Below, one piece after another: positions 42,124 to 51,418 of a DNA stretch of 64,000 nt (position 1 is the stretch's first letter; every line of letters starts with the position of its first letter). The notes beneath the pieces are model-generated. The model ran no database searches. It was not told where the DNA came from and saw nothing but the letters and a program-made list of their open reading frames with translations. The DNA comes from Microbacteriaceae bacterium (GTDB lineage: Bacteria > Actinomycetota > Actinomycetes > Actinomycetales > Microbacteriaceae): positions 186,001 through 250,000 of the forward strand of contig JAODME010000005.1 of the NCBI GenBank assembly GCA_025465095.1, given 5' to 3'. The position numbers and the translations under genes were made by a program.

Positions 42124-43749
42124 ATGACCGCTATCGATACGGGAGTATCCGTGAAGTTCGAAAACCTGTCCATGTCGACGCTGCGCAGTCGGCAGGGGCA
42201 GCCGCATGAGTTCGCCGGGCCTGCCGTCGACCCGCGGGCAACGACGATCGGCATCGTGCACTTCGGGATAGGCGCGTTCCACCGCAGTCACCAGGCCGTC
42301 TACACCGAGGATGCCGCGGCTGCGGCGGAGGAGGCGCGGTGGGGGATCCTGGGGGTGACCGGCCGCGCTGAGACGGTCGTCGAGCAGCTTCGACCGCAGG
42401 ACTGCCTCTACGGCGTGCTCACGAAAGGCGCAACCACGACGAGCCTGCGGATCGTGGGTGCGGTCGTGGAAGTGGCCTGGCCCGGCCGGGACTCGGAGCG
42501 GGTCGTCGAGGTACTCGCCGACCCTGAAACGCACATCGCGACCCTGACCATTACGGAGAAGGGGTACCTGCGTGACGCCGACGGCAGAATCGACCTCGAC
42601 CTGCCAGCTGTGCGCCACGACCTCGCGCTCGTCGAAGGGGAACTTGCCGACAGCGGCGGCCCGGATGGCACCGGGACGGCGGGTGGCCCGGGCAGCCCCC
42701 TATCGGGCGCGTGGTCGGCCGGCGGCGACTCGTCGATGTCGCGATCGCCGATCGGGCTGCTCGTGCGCGGACTCGCCCGCCGGTACCGCTCGAACGGCGC
42801 ACCGTTCACCGTGCTGCCGTGCGACAACCTCGTCGACAACGGGATCGTCACCCACCGGATCGTCGTCTCGCTCGTCGCCGCGATCCGCTCCGCAAGCGAC
42901 CGCGACGGTTTCCTCGCCTGGCTGGAGCAGGCGGTGACGTTTCCGTCGACGATGGTCGACCGGATCACGCCCGCCGTCACCGACGCCGATCGCGTCGAGG
43001 CGGGGAAACTCTCCGGGCTTCACGACGAGGCGCTCGTGGTGGCCGAACCGTTCAGCCAGTGGGTCATCGAAGACCGTTTCGCCGGCCCGCGCCCCGCCTG
43101 GGAGAAGGTGGGCGCAATCCTCACCGACGACGTGCTGCCGTACGAGCGGGTTAAACTGCGCGTGCTCAACGCCACCCACTCGCTCCTGGCCTATCTCGGC
43201 GCACTGAAGGGGCTCGACACGATCGCGGAAGCCGTCGCCGACCCTGCGCTGCTGAGGACCGTGCGTGAGGTTCTCGATCACGACATCCTGCCCACACTGG
43301 CTCCTGCGCCTGGCCTGAACCTCGAAAGCTACCGCGACACGGTGCTCGAACGATTCGCGAACACCGCGCTCGCACACACGACCCGCCAGGTCGCCATGGA
43401 CGGCTCGCAGAAGCTACCGAATCGCTTGCTCGGCACGGTCGTCGACCGGCTCGCCGCCGGGCATGTTCCGGCCGGACTGGCGCTCGCCGTGGCGGCCTGG
43501 ATTGCGTACCTCGCCTCGACCCTCGCCGAGAACGGTCCGGTGCTGGACGACCCGCTCGCCGACCGGCTGGCGGCGGTCGTCGGCTCGGCGGATGCGATCG
43601 AGACGAGTGCCGAGGGCCTTGTCGCGCGGGTGCTCGCATTGCGAGAGATTTTTCCGGCCGAGATAGCGGACTCGGGCGCGTTCCAGGCGGCGATCGTCGC
43701 CCAGTTCCCCCGGGTGCGACACCTCACCGCAGCACCGCCGCTCGACTAG
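42124..43749 (+). CDS. uxuB: mannitol dehydrogenase-family fructuronate reductase
   Basis: A 541-aa polyol-type long-chain dehydrogenase. The N-terminal NAD domain has IVHFGIGAFHRSHQAVY, and the Lys-containing catalytic region has YERVKLRVLNATHSLLAY, where the Lys, Asn and His are family-conserved. In context the reaction is D-fructuronate to D-mannonate (UxuB); mannitol dehydrogenase is the alternative. A Gly/Ser-rich insertion near residues 180-205 is unusual. The N-terminal 35 residues before the fold may be shorter if GTG 42151 is used. Confidence 0.87.
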   Translation: MTAIDTGVSVKFENLSMSTLRSRQGQPHEFAGPAVDPRATTIGIVHFGIGAFHRSHQAVYTEDAAAAAEEARWGILGVTGRAETVVEQLRPQDCLYGVLTKGATTTSLRIVGAVVEVAWPGRDSERVVEVLADPETHIATLTITEKGYLRDADGRIDLDLPAVRHDLALVEGELADSGGPDGTGTAGGPGSPLSGAWSAGGDSSMSRSPIGLLVRGLARRYRSNGAPFTVLPCDNLVDNGIVTHRIVVSLVAAIRSASDRDGFLAWLEQAVTFPSTMVDRITPAVTDADRVEAGKLSGLHDEALVVAEPFSQWVIEDRFAGPRPAWEKVGAILTDDVLPYERVKLRVLNATHSLLAYLGALKGLDTIAEAVADPALLRTVREVLDHDILPTLAPAPGLNLESYRDTVLERFANTALAHTTRQVAMDGSQKLPNRLLGTVVDRLAAGHVPAGLALAVAAWIAYLASTLAENGPVLDDPLADRLAAVVGSADAIETSAEGLVARVLALREIFPAEIADSGAFQAAIVAQFPRVRHLTAAPPLD

Positions 43750-43806
43750 ACCGGCCGCACCGACCCCCGCCCGCGTCATAACCATCCGATATCCAATGGA
43801 GGCACC

Positions 43807-45045
43807 ATGATCATCGAAAAAGCCGAAGTCATCGTCACGAGCCCCGACCGCAACTTCGTCACGCTCAAGCTGACGACGGACGACGGCGTCACCGGGCTCG
43901 GTGATGCAACTCTGAACGGGCGAGAACTGTCCGTGGTCAGCTATCTCAGAGACCACGTCGTTCCGCTGCTGATCGGGCGGGATGCGCACAGGATCGAGGA
44001 CACCTGGCAGTTCCTGTACCGCAGCGCGTATTGGCGGCGCGGCCCGGTGACGATGGCGGCGATCGCCGCGGTGGACGTTGCGCTGTGGGACATCAAGGCG
44101 AAGGCCGCCGGGATGCCGCTGTACCAGTTGCTCGGCGGCGCATCCCGCACGGGTCTGCTCGCCTACGGGCACGCATCCGGCAAATCCAACGAGGAGCTTT
44201 TCGACAGCGTGCGCGAGCACCAGGAGCAGGGCTATAGGGCGATCCGCATTCAGACCGGGGTTCCTGGCCTGAAGTCGATTTATGGCATCGCCTCGAACGC
44301 CACCTTCGAGGCGAACACGGGTGTGCGCTACGACCACGAGCCCGCGCAGCGAGGCGCATTCCCGGCCGAGGAGGACTGGGACACCCGCAGCTACCTTCGG
44401 CATGTGCCGACGGTGTTCGAGGCGGTGCGCAACGAGTTCGGCCCGGAGGTTCCGCTGTTGCACGACGGACACCACCGGATGACTCCGATCCAGGCAGCGC
44501 AACTGGGCAAGTCGCTCGAACCGTACGACCTGTTCTGGCTTGAGGACTGCACGCCGGCGGAGAACCCCGAGGCTTTGCGTCTCGTGCGTCAGCACACGAC
44601 GACGCCGCTCGCGATCGGCGAGATCTTCAACACGGTGTGGGACTACCAGCAGATCATCCGTGAACAGCTCATCGACTACGTACGAAGCGCCGTCACCCAC
44701 ACCGGCGGCATCAGTCACCTGAAGAAGGTGCTCGAGTACGCCGCGCAGTACCAGATCAAGTCGGGCATGCACGGTCCGACCGACATCTCACCGGTGGGGA
44801 TGGCGGCAGCGATGCACCTGGGCATGGCGATTCACAACTTCGGCATCCAGGAGTACATGCAGCACGGCACGAAGACGAACGCGGTGTTCGAGCAGTCCTA
44901 CAGGTGGGAGGACGGGATGCTGCATCCGGGCGACAAGCCCGGCATCGGGGTCGAGCTCAACGTCGACGAGGCGGGTAAGTACCCATACGAGACCGCGTAC
45001 CTTCCGTATAACCGCCTGGCCGACGGCACCGTCCACGACTGGTAG
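43807..45045 (+). CDS. D-mannonate dehydratase, enolase superfamily (ManD)
   Basis: A 412-aa enolase-superfamily dehydratase turning D-mannonate into 2-keto-3-deoxy-D-gluconate. It is a ManD/RspA-type, not the classical UxuA. Mg ligands fall in [17 protein letters not shown] and AIGEIFN; the general-base His is in [11 protein letters not shown]. Some family members also accept D-gluconate. GGAGG precedes the ATG. Last gene of the operon, followed by a strong hairpin. Confidence 0.9.
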   Translation: MIIEKAEVIVTSPDRNFVTLKLTTDDGVTGLGDATLNGRELSVVSYLRDHVVPLLIGRDAHRIEDTWQFLYRSAYWRRGPVTMAAIAAVDVALWDIKAKAAGMPLYQLLGGASRTGLLAYGHASGKSNEELFDSVREHQEQGYRAIRIQTGVPGLKSIYGIASNATFEANTGVRYDHEPAQRGAFPAEEDWDTRSYLRHVPTVFEAVRNEFGPEVPLLHDGHHRMTPIQAAQLGKSLEPYDLFWLEDCTPAENPEALRLVRQHTTTPLAIGEIFNTVWDYQQIIREQLIDYVRSAVTHTGGISHLKKVLEYAAQYQIKSGMHGPTDISPVGMAAAMHLGMAIHNFGIQEYMQHGTKTNAVFEQSYRWEDGMLHPGDKPGIGVELNVDEAGKYPYETAYLPYNRLADGTVHDW

Positions 45046-45110
45046 CGGTTCCGTCGTCCCCGACGGGCCGGGTCACGACGGGAACCGCTCGCTAGGGCTG
45101 CAGAGCGGAA

Positions 45111-45163
45111 GTGAGGGGCCCAGGTGGGGTTACGCTCGCCAACCACCACTTGGGCGCCCTCAC
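45111..45163. terminator. bidirectional terminator hairpin between mannonate dehydratase and gnd
   Basis: GTGAGGG (45111-45117) pairs with CCCTCAC (45157-45163), and CCCA-GGTGGGGTT pairs with AACCACCACTTGGG inside, around a 9-nt loop. The symmetry serves both converging genes. No T-run on either side. Confidence 0.55.
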
Positions 45164-45177
45164 AGGCGACGCATGCC

Positions 45178-46632
45178 TCAGTGGCTGTCCGTCGCCCGCA
45201 CCTCGGTGCGGTCACCGCTCCACAGTGTGTGGAAGGTGCCTTCGCGATCGACGCGCTTGTAGGTGTGCGCCCCGAAGAAGTCTCGCTGGCCCTGCACTAG
45301 AGCGGCGGGAAGGCGCTCGGACGCGAGCGAGTCGTAGTAGCTGAGAGCCGATCCGAAGCCGGGGATCGGGATGCCCGACAGTGCGGCAGTGGACACGATT
45401 CGGCGCCAGGCGGCCTCGCCATCGGCCACGGCGGAGGCGAAGTACGGGTCCTCCAGCAGCGTCGTGATTCCGGCGTTCTTCTCGTAGGCCTCGACGATGC
45501 GGTTCAGGAATTGCGCGCGGATGATGCATCCGCCCCGCCAGATCTTCGCGACCGCACCCTTGTCGATGTCCCAGCCGTACTCCTTGGCTCCCGCGATGAT
45601 CGCGTCGAAGCCCTGCGCATAGGCGACGACCTTTGAAGCGTAGAGCGCGGCGCGCACGTCGTCTTCGAACGAGTCATCGACCGACACGGGCGACGGACGC
45701 GACGTGATCGTGCCGCGAACGGCGGCGCGCTGATCGGGCTTGCTCGAGACGGCCCGGGCGAATACGGCCTCGGCGATTCCGCCGACCGGCACGCCGAGTC
45801 CGAGAGCGTTCTGCACGGTCCAGACGCCGGTGCCCTTCGAGCCGGCCTCGTCGAGGATGACGTCGACGAGAGGCTTGCCCGTCGCGGCGTCCACCTGACG
45901 CAGCACCTCGGCGGTGATCTCGATCAGGTAGGACTCGAGGTCGCCGCCGTTCCACTCTTCGAACACGGAGGCGATCGCCGCCGGCTCGTGCCCGCCGACC
46001 CGGCGCAGCAGGTCGTAGGCCTCGGCGATGAGCTGCATGTCGGCGTACTCGATGCCGTTGTGGATCATCTTGACGAAGTGCCCGGCGCCATCGGTGCCGA
46101 CGTGCGTGACGCACGGCTCCCCCTCGGCGACCGCGGCGATCGAGGACAGGATCGGCCCGAGGGTCTCGTATGCCAGAGCGGATCCGCCGGGCATGATCGA
46201 CGGCCCGTTGAGGGCGCCCTCTTCGCCGCCCGAAATTCCGGCGCCGACGAAGTTGATGCCGGTCGCGCGCACGGCCTTCTCCCGGCGGATGGTGTCGGTG
46301 AACAGTGCGTTGCCGCCATCGACGATGATGTCGCCGGGCTCGAACGCGGCGGTGAGCTGGTCGATGACGGCATCCGTTCCGCGACCGGCCTGCACCATGA
46401 TGATGGCGGTTCGGGGCTTGCTAAGCGACGCGGCGAAGTCCTCGATCGACTTCGACGCGACGAATCCGGCCTCCGGATGCTCGGACAGCAGCAGATCGGT
46501 GCGCTCGGGAGAGCGGTTGTACACCGCGACGGTGTTTCCTTCGCGGCTGGCGAGGTTCCGGGCAAGGTTCGAGCCCATCACCGCCAGTCCGACCACTCCT
46601 ATGTTCGCAGTCGCGCTGCCCTGATCAGTCAC
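45178..46632 (-). CDS. gnd: 6-phosphogluconate dehydrogenase, decarboxylating
   Basis: A 484-aa enzyme making ribulose 5-phosphate from 6-phosphogluconate. Motifs: NIGVVGLAVMGSNLARNLA, the NADP-type FVGAGISGGEEGALNGPSIM, and HNGIEYADMQLIAEAYDLL with the catalytic Lys before it (FVKMIHNG). The GTG at 46632 overlaps the stop of the regulator; GAGGAG precedes it. It connects gluconate kinase products to the pentose phosphate pathway. Confidence 0.95.
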   Translation of the reverse strand: MTDQGSATANIGVVGLAVMGSNLARNLASREGNTVAVYNRSPERTDLLLSEHPEAGFVASKSIEDFAASLSKPRTAIIMVQAGRGTDAVIDQLTAAFEPGDIIVDGGNALFTDTIRREKAVRATGINFVGAGISGGEEGALNGPSIMPGGSALAYETLGPILSSIAAVAEGEPCVTHVGTDGAGHFVKMIHNGIEYADMQLIAEAYDLLRRVGGHEPAAIASVFEEWNGGDLESYLIEITAEVLRQVDAATGKPLVDVILDEAGSKGTGVWTVQNALGLGVPVGGIAEAVFARAVSSKPDQRAAVRGTITSRPSPVSVDDSFEDDVRAALYASKVVAYAQGFDAIIAGAKEYGWDIDKGAVAKIWRGGCIIRAQFLNRIVEAYEKNAGITTLLEDPYFASAVADGEAAWRRIVSTAALSGIPIPGFGSALSYYDSLASERLPAALVQGQRDFFGAHTYKRVDREGTFHTLWSGDRTEVRATDSH

Positions 46633-47461
46633 TTAATCTCCTCGTGTTAGCCGTCGGTGCCGGTGTCAACGCTATCGCCATCGGATTCCCCTCAGGTTCG
46701 CGGTCGTCCCAAACCTGCCCCATTTCGGTGAAGGTGCGGGTCATGATGGCGAGCATCGCCGTGCCTGCGGCATCCGGCTTGCCGCTCTGGACGGCGTTGG
46801 CAACGTCGACGTGCAGCTGCAGCGCCTCGCTGTGCGGATACTTCGGCATGAGCCCGTAGTGCGTGCGACCGATGAGCACCTCGGAGACGAGGTTGTTCAG
46901 CCGGGAGAACATCTCGTTGCCGCTCATCTCCATCACGAGAGCGTGGAACGCGATGTCGAGTTCGAGGAACAGATCCTCGTCACCGCTGCGCCCGGCCGCC
47001 CACAGTCGTCCGGCGAGTCCCATCAGGTCACTGGCCTGGGAGAGGTTCGCGCCGGTCGCCGCGAGCTTCGCGGCCTCCGGCTCGATCGCCGCTCGTAGCT
47101 GGGTGAGGGAACGCAGCTGTGCGATCCTGCCGCGGCCGGCGAGTCGCCACCGGATGACGCTGAGGTCGTAGACGTTCCACTCGCTCATCGGCAGGATGAC
47201 GTTGCCGACGCGTCGCTTCGAGGTCACCATGCCCATCGCGGCGAGCGCGCGCAAACTCTCCCTGATGACGGAACGGGATACGAGGTAACGGTTTTCGAGC
47301 TCCTCGGTGGTGATGGTCGAGCCGGCGGGCATCCGCCCCTCGCAGATCGCCTTGCCCAGTTCGTCAAGGATCTGCGAGTGAAGACCCTCCGCGCCGGGTG
47401 CGCGGGCCGCCACGAATTCGTGCGTCACGGAGTGACTGGGCAGTTCGACGGGGGCGTCCAC
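46625..47461 (-). CDS. GntR-family (FadR subfamily) regulator
   Basis: About 278 aa. Winged HTH: ILDELGKAICEGRMPAG, YLVSRSVIRESLRALAAMGM, wing VTSKRRVGNVIL. C-terminal FCD domain with metal-site residues in LELDIAFHALVMEMSGN and LQLHVDVANA. Start uncertain: TTG 47485, GTG 47461 and GTG 47428 are all in frame; 47461 is given. It is co-transcribed with gnd and divergent from the sugar importer operon. The palindrome at 47496 is its likely operator. Confidence 0.87.
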   Translation of the reverse strand: MDAPVELPSHSVTHEFVAARAPGAEGLHSQILDELGKAICEGRMPAGSTITTEELENRYLVSRSVIRESLRALAAMGMVTSKRRVGNVILPMSEWNVYDLSVIRWRLAGRGRIAQLRSLTQLRAAIEPEAAKLAATGANLSQASDLMGLAGRLWAAGRSGDEDLFLELDIAFHALVMEMSGNEMFSRLNNLVSEVLIGRTHYGLMPKYPHSEALQLHVDVANAVQSGKPDAAGTAMLAIMTRTFTEMGQVWDDREPEGNPMAIALTPAPTANTRRLSD

Positions 47462-47491
47462 CTGAAGATCATATCCATTACACAAAGAAGG

Positions 47492-47521
47492 TTGTAATAG
47501 TAAGACTATTGCGGCTAATAT
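47492..47521 (+). promoter_or_regulatory. promoter of the sugar-acid ABC operon
   Basis: TTGTAA (47492-47497), 18-nt spacer, TAATAT (47516-47521). A FadR-type palindrome fills the spacer. Confidence 0.5.
47496..47510. promoter_or_regulatory. GntR/FadR-type operator
   Basis: AATAGT-AAG-ACTATT, a perfect 6+6 inverted repeat matching the FadR-subfamily pattern TNGTNNNACNA. It lies between the two divergent operons and within the promoter spacer. Confidence 0.65.
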
Positions 47522-47598
47522 CTCCGACTAAGGCAGATGTAACGATGCATCTGAGGAGGGCTTGCGCGCAGACGCGTCGGCTCAGAATGGAGACGAAC

Positions 47599-48897
47599 GT
47601 GAAATCACCAAGAGTCTTGCGCGTCGCCGGGATCACCACAGCAGCACTCCTTGCCGTGGGCACCTTGGCGTCATGCAGCAGCGACACGGGCGGCGGCGAC
47701 GGATCCGGTGTTCTCAACATCACCCTCGCGAACCACGTGTGGACCGACGCCATCAAGGAATCGCTTCCCGAGTTCGAGCAGGAGAGCGGCATCGACGTCA
47801 ACCTCACCCAACTCGGCGAGGACCAGCTATCCGACCAGTACAACGTGAAGCTCAACGCCGGTACGAACGAGATCGACGTCATGATGTACCGCCCACTCCA
47901 GGAGGGCAAGCTCTTCGCCCAGAACAAGTGGGTCGCCGACATCACCGAGCAGGTCGAAGGCGCCGAGGACTGGGACTGGAGCGACTTCCAGGAAGGCCCC
48001 GTCGAGGCGACGACCGTCGAGGACGCGGTGGTCGGCGTGCCGATCATCACCGAGCGCGAGGTGCTCTACTACCGCACCGATCTGCTCGAGGCCGCCGGCC
48101 TCGAAGTGCCGACCACGCTCGAAGAGCTCGAGGCCGCAGCAGCCCAGATCTCCGAAGCGAACCCCGGAGTCGCCGGCTTCGTCGCACGAACCGGTGCCTC
48201 CGCTGCCGTCACCCAGTTCAGCAGTTACCTCTACAGCGAGGGCGGCACGTGGATCGACGATGACGGCAACGCGGCGATCGACACGCCGGAGGCGAAGTCG
48301 GCATACGAGTTCTACGGCACGTTGCTCCGCGAGCACGGTCCGGACAACGTGTCCACCGACATGAGCTGGCCCGAGGCGATGGCCATCTTCACCCAGGGCA
48401 ACGCGGCGTTCTACACCGACGCCGACAGCCTCTACAAGAATGCGGTGGATCCCGCCTCTTCGACGGTGGCTGACACCGTCGGATTCGCTCAGTTCCCGGC
48501 CGGCGAAGACGGCTCAAAGCCCTACAACGTGCCGTCCTGGGCGCTGGGAATCGCGGCCGAATCGGAGAACTCCGAGAACGCGTGGGAGTTCATCCAATGG
48601 GCCACCAGCCAGGAGAAGATGCTCGAGCTGCAGCAGGCCGGCGTTCCCGGATCCCGCGTCTCGGTCTGGGAGGACCCCTCGGCCACCGAGGACTACCCGG
48701 CCGACCTCCTCGAGGCGATCAACGCCAGCTTCGATGTGGGCGTCGGTTTCGACCGACCGCTCGTCATCTCGGTAGCCGAGGTCCGTGAAATCGTCGGAAT
48801 GCCGATCGTGGAGTCCATCACGGGCGGCGACGTCGATGCAGCGATCGAGAATGCACAGTCGCAGTTCCAGGAGTTCCTGGACGACGAGAGGGGCTAA
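47599..48897 (+). CDS. ABC transporter sugar-binding lipoprotein
   Basis: A 432-aa extracellular binding protein of the MalE/CUT1 class. Signal peptide with lipobox LASCSS, then a Gly/Asp-rich linker and VLNITLANHVWTDAI. The GTG at 47599 is preferred over ATG 47587: GGAG lies 6 nt upstream and gives a clean signal peptide. The substrate is probably a sugar acid (gluconate, galactonate or a glycoside), judged from downstream genes. Confidence 0.9.
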   Translation: MKSPRVLRVAGITTAALLAVGTLASCSSDTGGGDGSGVLNITLANHVWTDAIKESLPEFEQESGIDVNLTQLGEDQLSDQYNVKLNAGTNEIDVMMYRPLQEGKLFAQNKWVADITEQVEGAEDWDWSDFQEGPVEATTVEDAVVGVPIITEREVLYYRTDLLEAAGLEVPTTLEELEAAAAQISEANPGVAGFVARTGASAAVTQFSSYLYSEGGTWIDDDGNAAIDTPEAKSAYEFYGTLLREHGPDNVSTDMSWPEAMAIFTQGNAAFYTDADSLYKNAVDPASSTVADTVGFAQFPAGEDGSKPYNVPSWALGIAAESENSENAWEFIQWATSQEKMLELQQAGVPGSRVSVWEDPSATEDYPADLLEAINASFDVGVGFDRPLVISVAEVREIVGMPIVESITGGDVDAAIENAQSQFQEFLDDERG

Positions 48898-49023
48898 CAG
48901 CCACTCGGGGATGGGCCGCCGGCCGAGCTGCCACCGGCCGAGCTGCCGGCGGCCCGTCCCACCGTATTTCCGTAACAACGACGTTGTGCCCCCGCCAGGG
49001 CGGCCGGCGGAAAGAGGTGACCG

Positions 49024-49992
49024 GTGAGCATTGTCGCTAACCGCAGGAGCAACCCCGTGAGCACGGGTTCTCCCCAGAACGACCGCCCGACGAAGGGCGC
49101 GCTCGATAGTTTCTCGCACTGGGCGAACAAGCACCGCAAGTGGGTTCTCGCGGCACCGGCCATGATCTTCACCGCGCTGCTCATCGCGTTCCCCCTCGGC
49201 TGGACCCTCTATCTGAGCCTGACCGACTCCTCCGGCTCGGTGCGCGCCGACTCCGAATTCATCGGCCTTGAGAACTACGGTGAGGTGCTGACCGACTTCG
49301 ACCGCTTCTGGCCGGCCGTCGGGCGCACCCTCTACTTCACCGGCGGGGCACTCGCGTTCGAGATGGCACTAGGAATGGCCATCGCCCTGCTGCTCTGGCG
49401 TCCGTTCCGCGGGGAGAAGTGGGTGCGCGTTGCGATCCTGCTTCCGCTCGTCGCCACGCCCGTCGCGGTCGGCATGATGTGGAGCCTCATCCTCGACCCC
49501 AACATCGGCTTCGCCAACCAGGCGCTGTCCTGGTTCGGGATCCCGCCGCAGCCGTGGCTCGCCGGACAGGACACGGCCCTCACGACCCTGATGTTCGTCG
49601 ACATCTGGCAGTGGACCCCCATGGTCGTTCTCATCCTGCTCGCCGGACTCACCTCTCTTTCTGATGAACCGGACGAAGCGGCTCGCGTGGATGGTGCGAG
49701 CGCCTGGCAACGGTTCTGGTACGTCACCTTCCCCCTCGTCATGCCGGTGTTCATCACGGCCATCCTGCTGCGCGGCATCGACGCGCTGAAGACCTACGAC
49801 ATCCTCTACGCCACCAAAGGCAAGGGGGGCGGATCATTCCACGAGGTCGAGACCCTGAACGTCTACGCCTACGGGCTGAGCTTCGACTACAACGACTACG
49901 GCATGTCCTCCGCCGTTCTGATCATCTTCTTCATGATGATCGTCGGCTGCATCTGGCTCCTGACCGCTCGCAAGAAGAGGAGCAACCGATGA
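49024..49992 (+). CDS. ABC sugar permease (MalF type)
   Basis: A 322-aa permease with six helices from about residue 40. The EAA loop is AARVDGASAWQRFWYVTFPLV. The GTG start follows GAAAGAGG. The stop overlaps the next permease gene by 4 bp. Confidence 0.92.
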   Translation: MSIVANRRSNPVSTGSPQNDRPTKGALDSFSHWANKHRKWVLAAPAMIFTALLIAFPLGWTLYLSLTDSSGSVRADSEFIGLENYGEVLTDFDRFWPAVGRTLYFTGGALAFEMALGMAIALLLWRPFRGEKWVRVAILLPLVATPVAVGMMWSLILDPNIGFANQALSWFGIPPQPWLAGQDTALTTLMFVDIWQWTPMVVLILLAGLTSLSDEPDEAARVDGASAWQRFWYVTFPLVMPVFITAILLRGIDALKTYDILYATKGKGGGSFHEVETLNVYAYGLSFDYNDYGMSSAVLIIFFMMIVGCIWLLTARKKRSNR

Positions 49993-50882
49993 GTTCCGTA
50001 GTGGACAAGCAACCCGCCGTGCCAGACGCTGCGCGGCTGCCCGCGGCCTTCAAAAAGCGCCCGAAGCATCCGGCCACCCGCGCTTACGGCCTCTTCCGTG
50101 TGCTCGCCCTCGTGATTATCGTGCTGACCTTCCTCGCCCCGCTGGTCTGGATGGTGCTGTCATCGCTCAAGACCAACGTCGACATCTACGACCCGACGGC
50201 CGCGTTCGTCTTCTCGCCGACCCTGCAGAACTACGAGACGGTGTTCGGGCAGGCCTCATACCTGCAGTACATCTTCAACAGCTTCTGGATCGGCATCTGG
50301 GCGACCGTGCTCTCGATGATCCTCGGCGTTCCAGCCGCGTACTCCATGAGCCGCTTCGTGATGAAGAAGTCTGCCGCGGTCGTGCTGATGGCGCGCATCA
50401 TTCCCGGCGTCAGCCTGCTGGTGCCCTGGTACTTCGTGTTCTCGAACCTCGGGCTCGTCGGCGGGTACAGCGTGCTGATCCTGTCGCACATGTTCGTGCT
50501 GCTGCCGCTGTTCGTCTACATCATGATGTCGTTCTTCGACTCACTGCCCTTGGAACTCGAAGAGCAGGGGCAGGTCGACGGGCTCACCCCGATCGGCGCG
50601 TTCCTGCGGATCGCGCTGCCACTGTCGGTTCCGGGCATCGCGACGGCGAGCATTCTGTCGTTCATCTTCTCCTGGAACAACTTCATGTTCGCCCTGGTCC
50701 TCTCCGGCTCGAGCACGAAGACCCTTCCGGTCGCGATCTTCGACTTCGTCGCCTACGCGAGCATCGACTGGGGCGGGCTGATGGCGGCCGCGGTGATCAT
50801 CACCGTTCCGATCATGGTCATCGCGCTGTTCACGCAGAAGTACATCGTGTCCGGGCTCACCGCCGGCGCCACGAAGGGCTAG
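49989..50882 (+). CDS. ABC sugar permease (MalG type)
   Basis: A 297-aa permease with six helices. The EAA loop is EEQGQVDGLTPIGAFLRIALPL. The ATG overlaps the preceding stop (ATGA). No ATPase gene is in the operon, so a shared MsiK/UgpC-type ATPase encoded elsewhere is probably used. Confidence 0.92.
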   Translation: MSSVVDKQPAVPDAARLPAAFKKRPKHPATRAYGLFRVLALVIIVLTFLAPLVWMVLSSLKTNVDIYDPTAAFVFSPTLQNYETVFGQASYLQYIFNSFWIGIWATVLSMILGVPAAYSMSRFVMKKSAAVVLMARIIPGVSLLVPWYFVFSNLGLVGGYSVLILSHMFVLLPLFVYIMMSFFDSLPLELEEQGQVDGLTPIGAFLRIALPLSVPGIATASILSFIFSWNNFMFALVLSGSSTKTLPVAIFDFVAYASIDWGGLMAAAVIITVPIMVIALFTQKYIVSGLTAGATKG

Positions 50883-50884
50883 GA

Positions 50885-51418
50885 GTGGGCAGCACGATTC
50901 CGCCCATCGTTGTGATGGGTGTGCAGGGCTCAGGCAAGTCGACGATCGGGTCGCTGCTCGCGCAGCGGCTCGGTGTCGCCTTCATCGACGGCGACACCCT
51001 GCACTCGAAAGGCAACGTGGCATCGATGGCCGCCGGCAATGCACTCACCGACGAACAGCGGATGCCGTGGCTGCATGAGGTGGGACGTGCGCTCGCGGGC
51101 CGCGACGGCGGCATCGTCGTCGCCTGTTCGGCCCTCAAACGCAGCTACCGCGATCTGCTGCGGAGCCATGCGCCCGGCCTCTTCGTCGTCGACCCGGAAG
51201 GATCGATGGAGCTCGTCGCCGCCCGCATCACCGCCCGGCAGCACGAGTACATGCCGCCCGCGCTCCTTCAGTCCCAGTACGACACGCTCGAGCCGCTCGA
51301 GGCCGACGAGCATGGCGTCACCGTGGACATCGCCCACGCCCCGGTCGAGCTGATCGACACCATCGTGGAGGCGCTGTCGCATCCGGCCGCCGCAGGACGG
51401 GCATCCGTTGCTCATTAG
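50885..51418 (+). CDS. gluconokinase (second copy)
   Basis: A 177-aa GntK-type kinase of normal length. P-loop GVQGSGKSTIGSLLAQ, FIDGDTLHSKGNVASM, VACSALKRSYRDLL, LEADEHGVTVDIAHAP. It shares most motif residues with the copy at 41472 but lacks the tail. GTG start, 2 bp after the permease. With gnd across the divergent promoter it completes gluconate entry to the pentose phosphate pathway. Confidence 0.92.
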   Translation: MGSTIPPIVVMGVQGSGKSTIGSLLAQRLGVAFIDGDTLHSKGNVASMAAGNALTDEQRMPWLHEVGRALAGRDGGIVVACSALKRSYRDLLRSHAPGLFVVDPEGSMELVAARITARQHEYMPPALLQSQYDTLEPLEADEHGVTVDIAHAPVELIDTIVEALSHPAAAGRASVAH

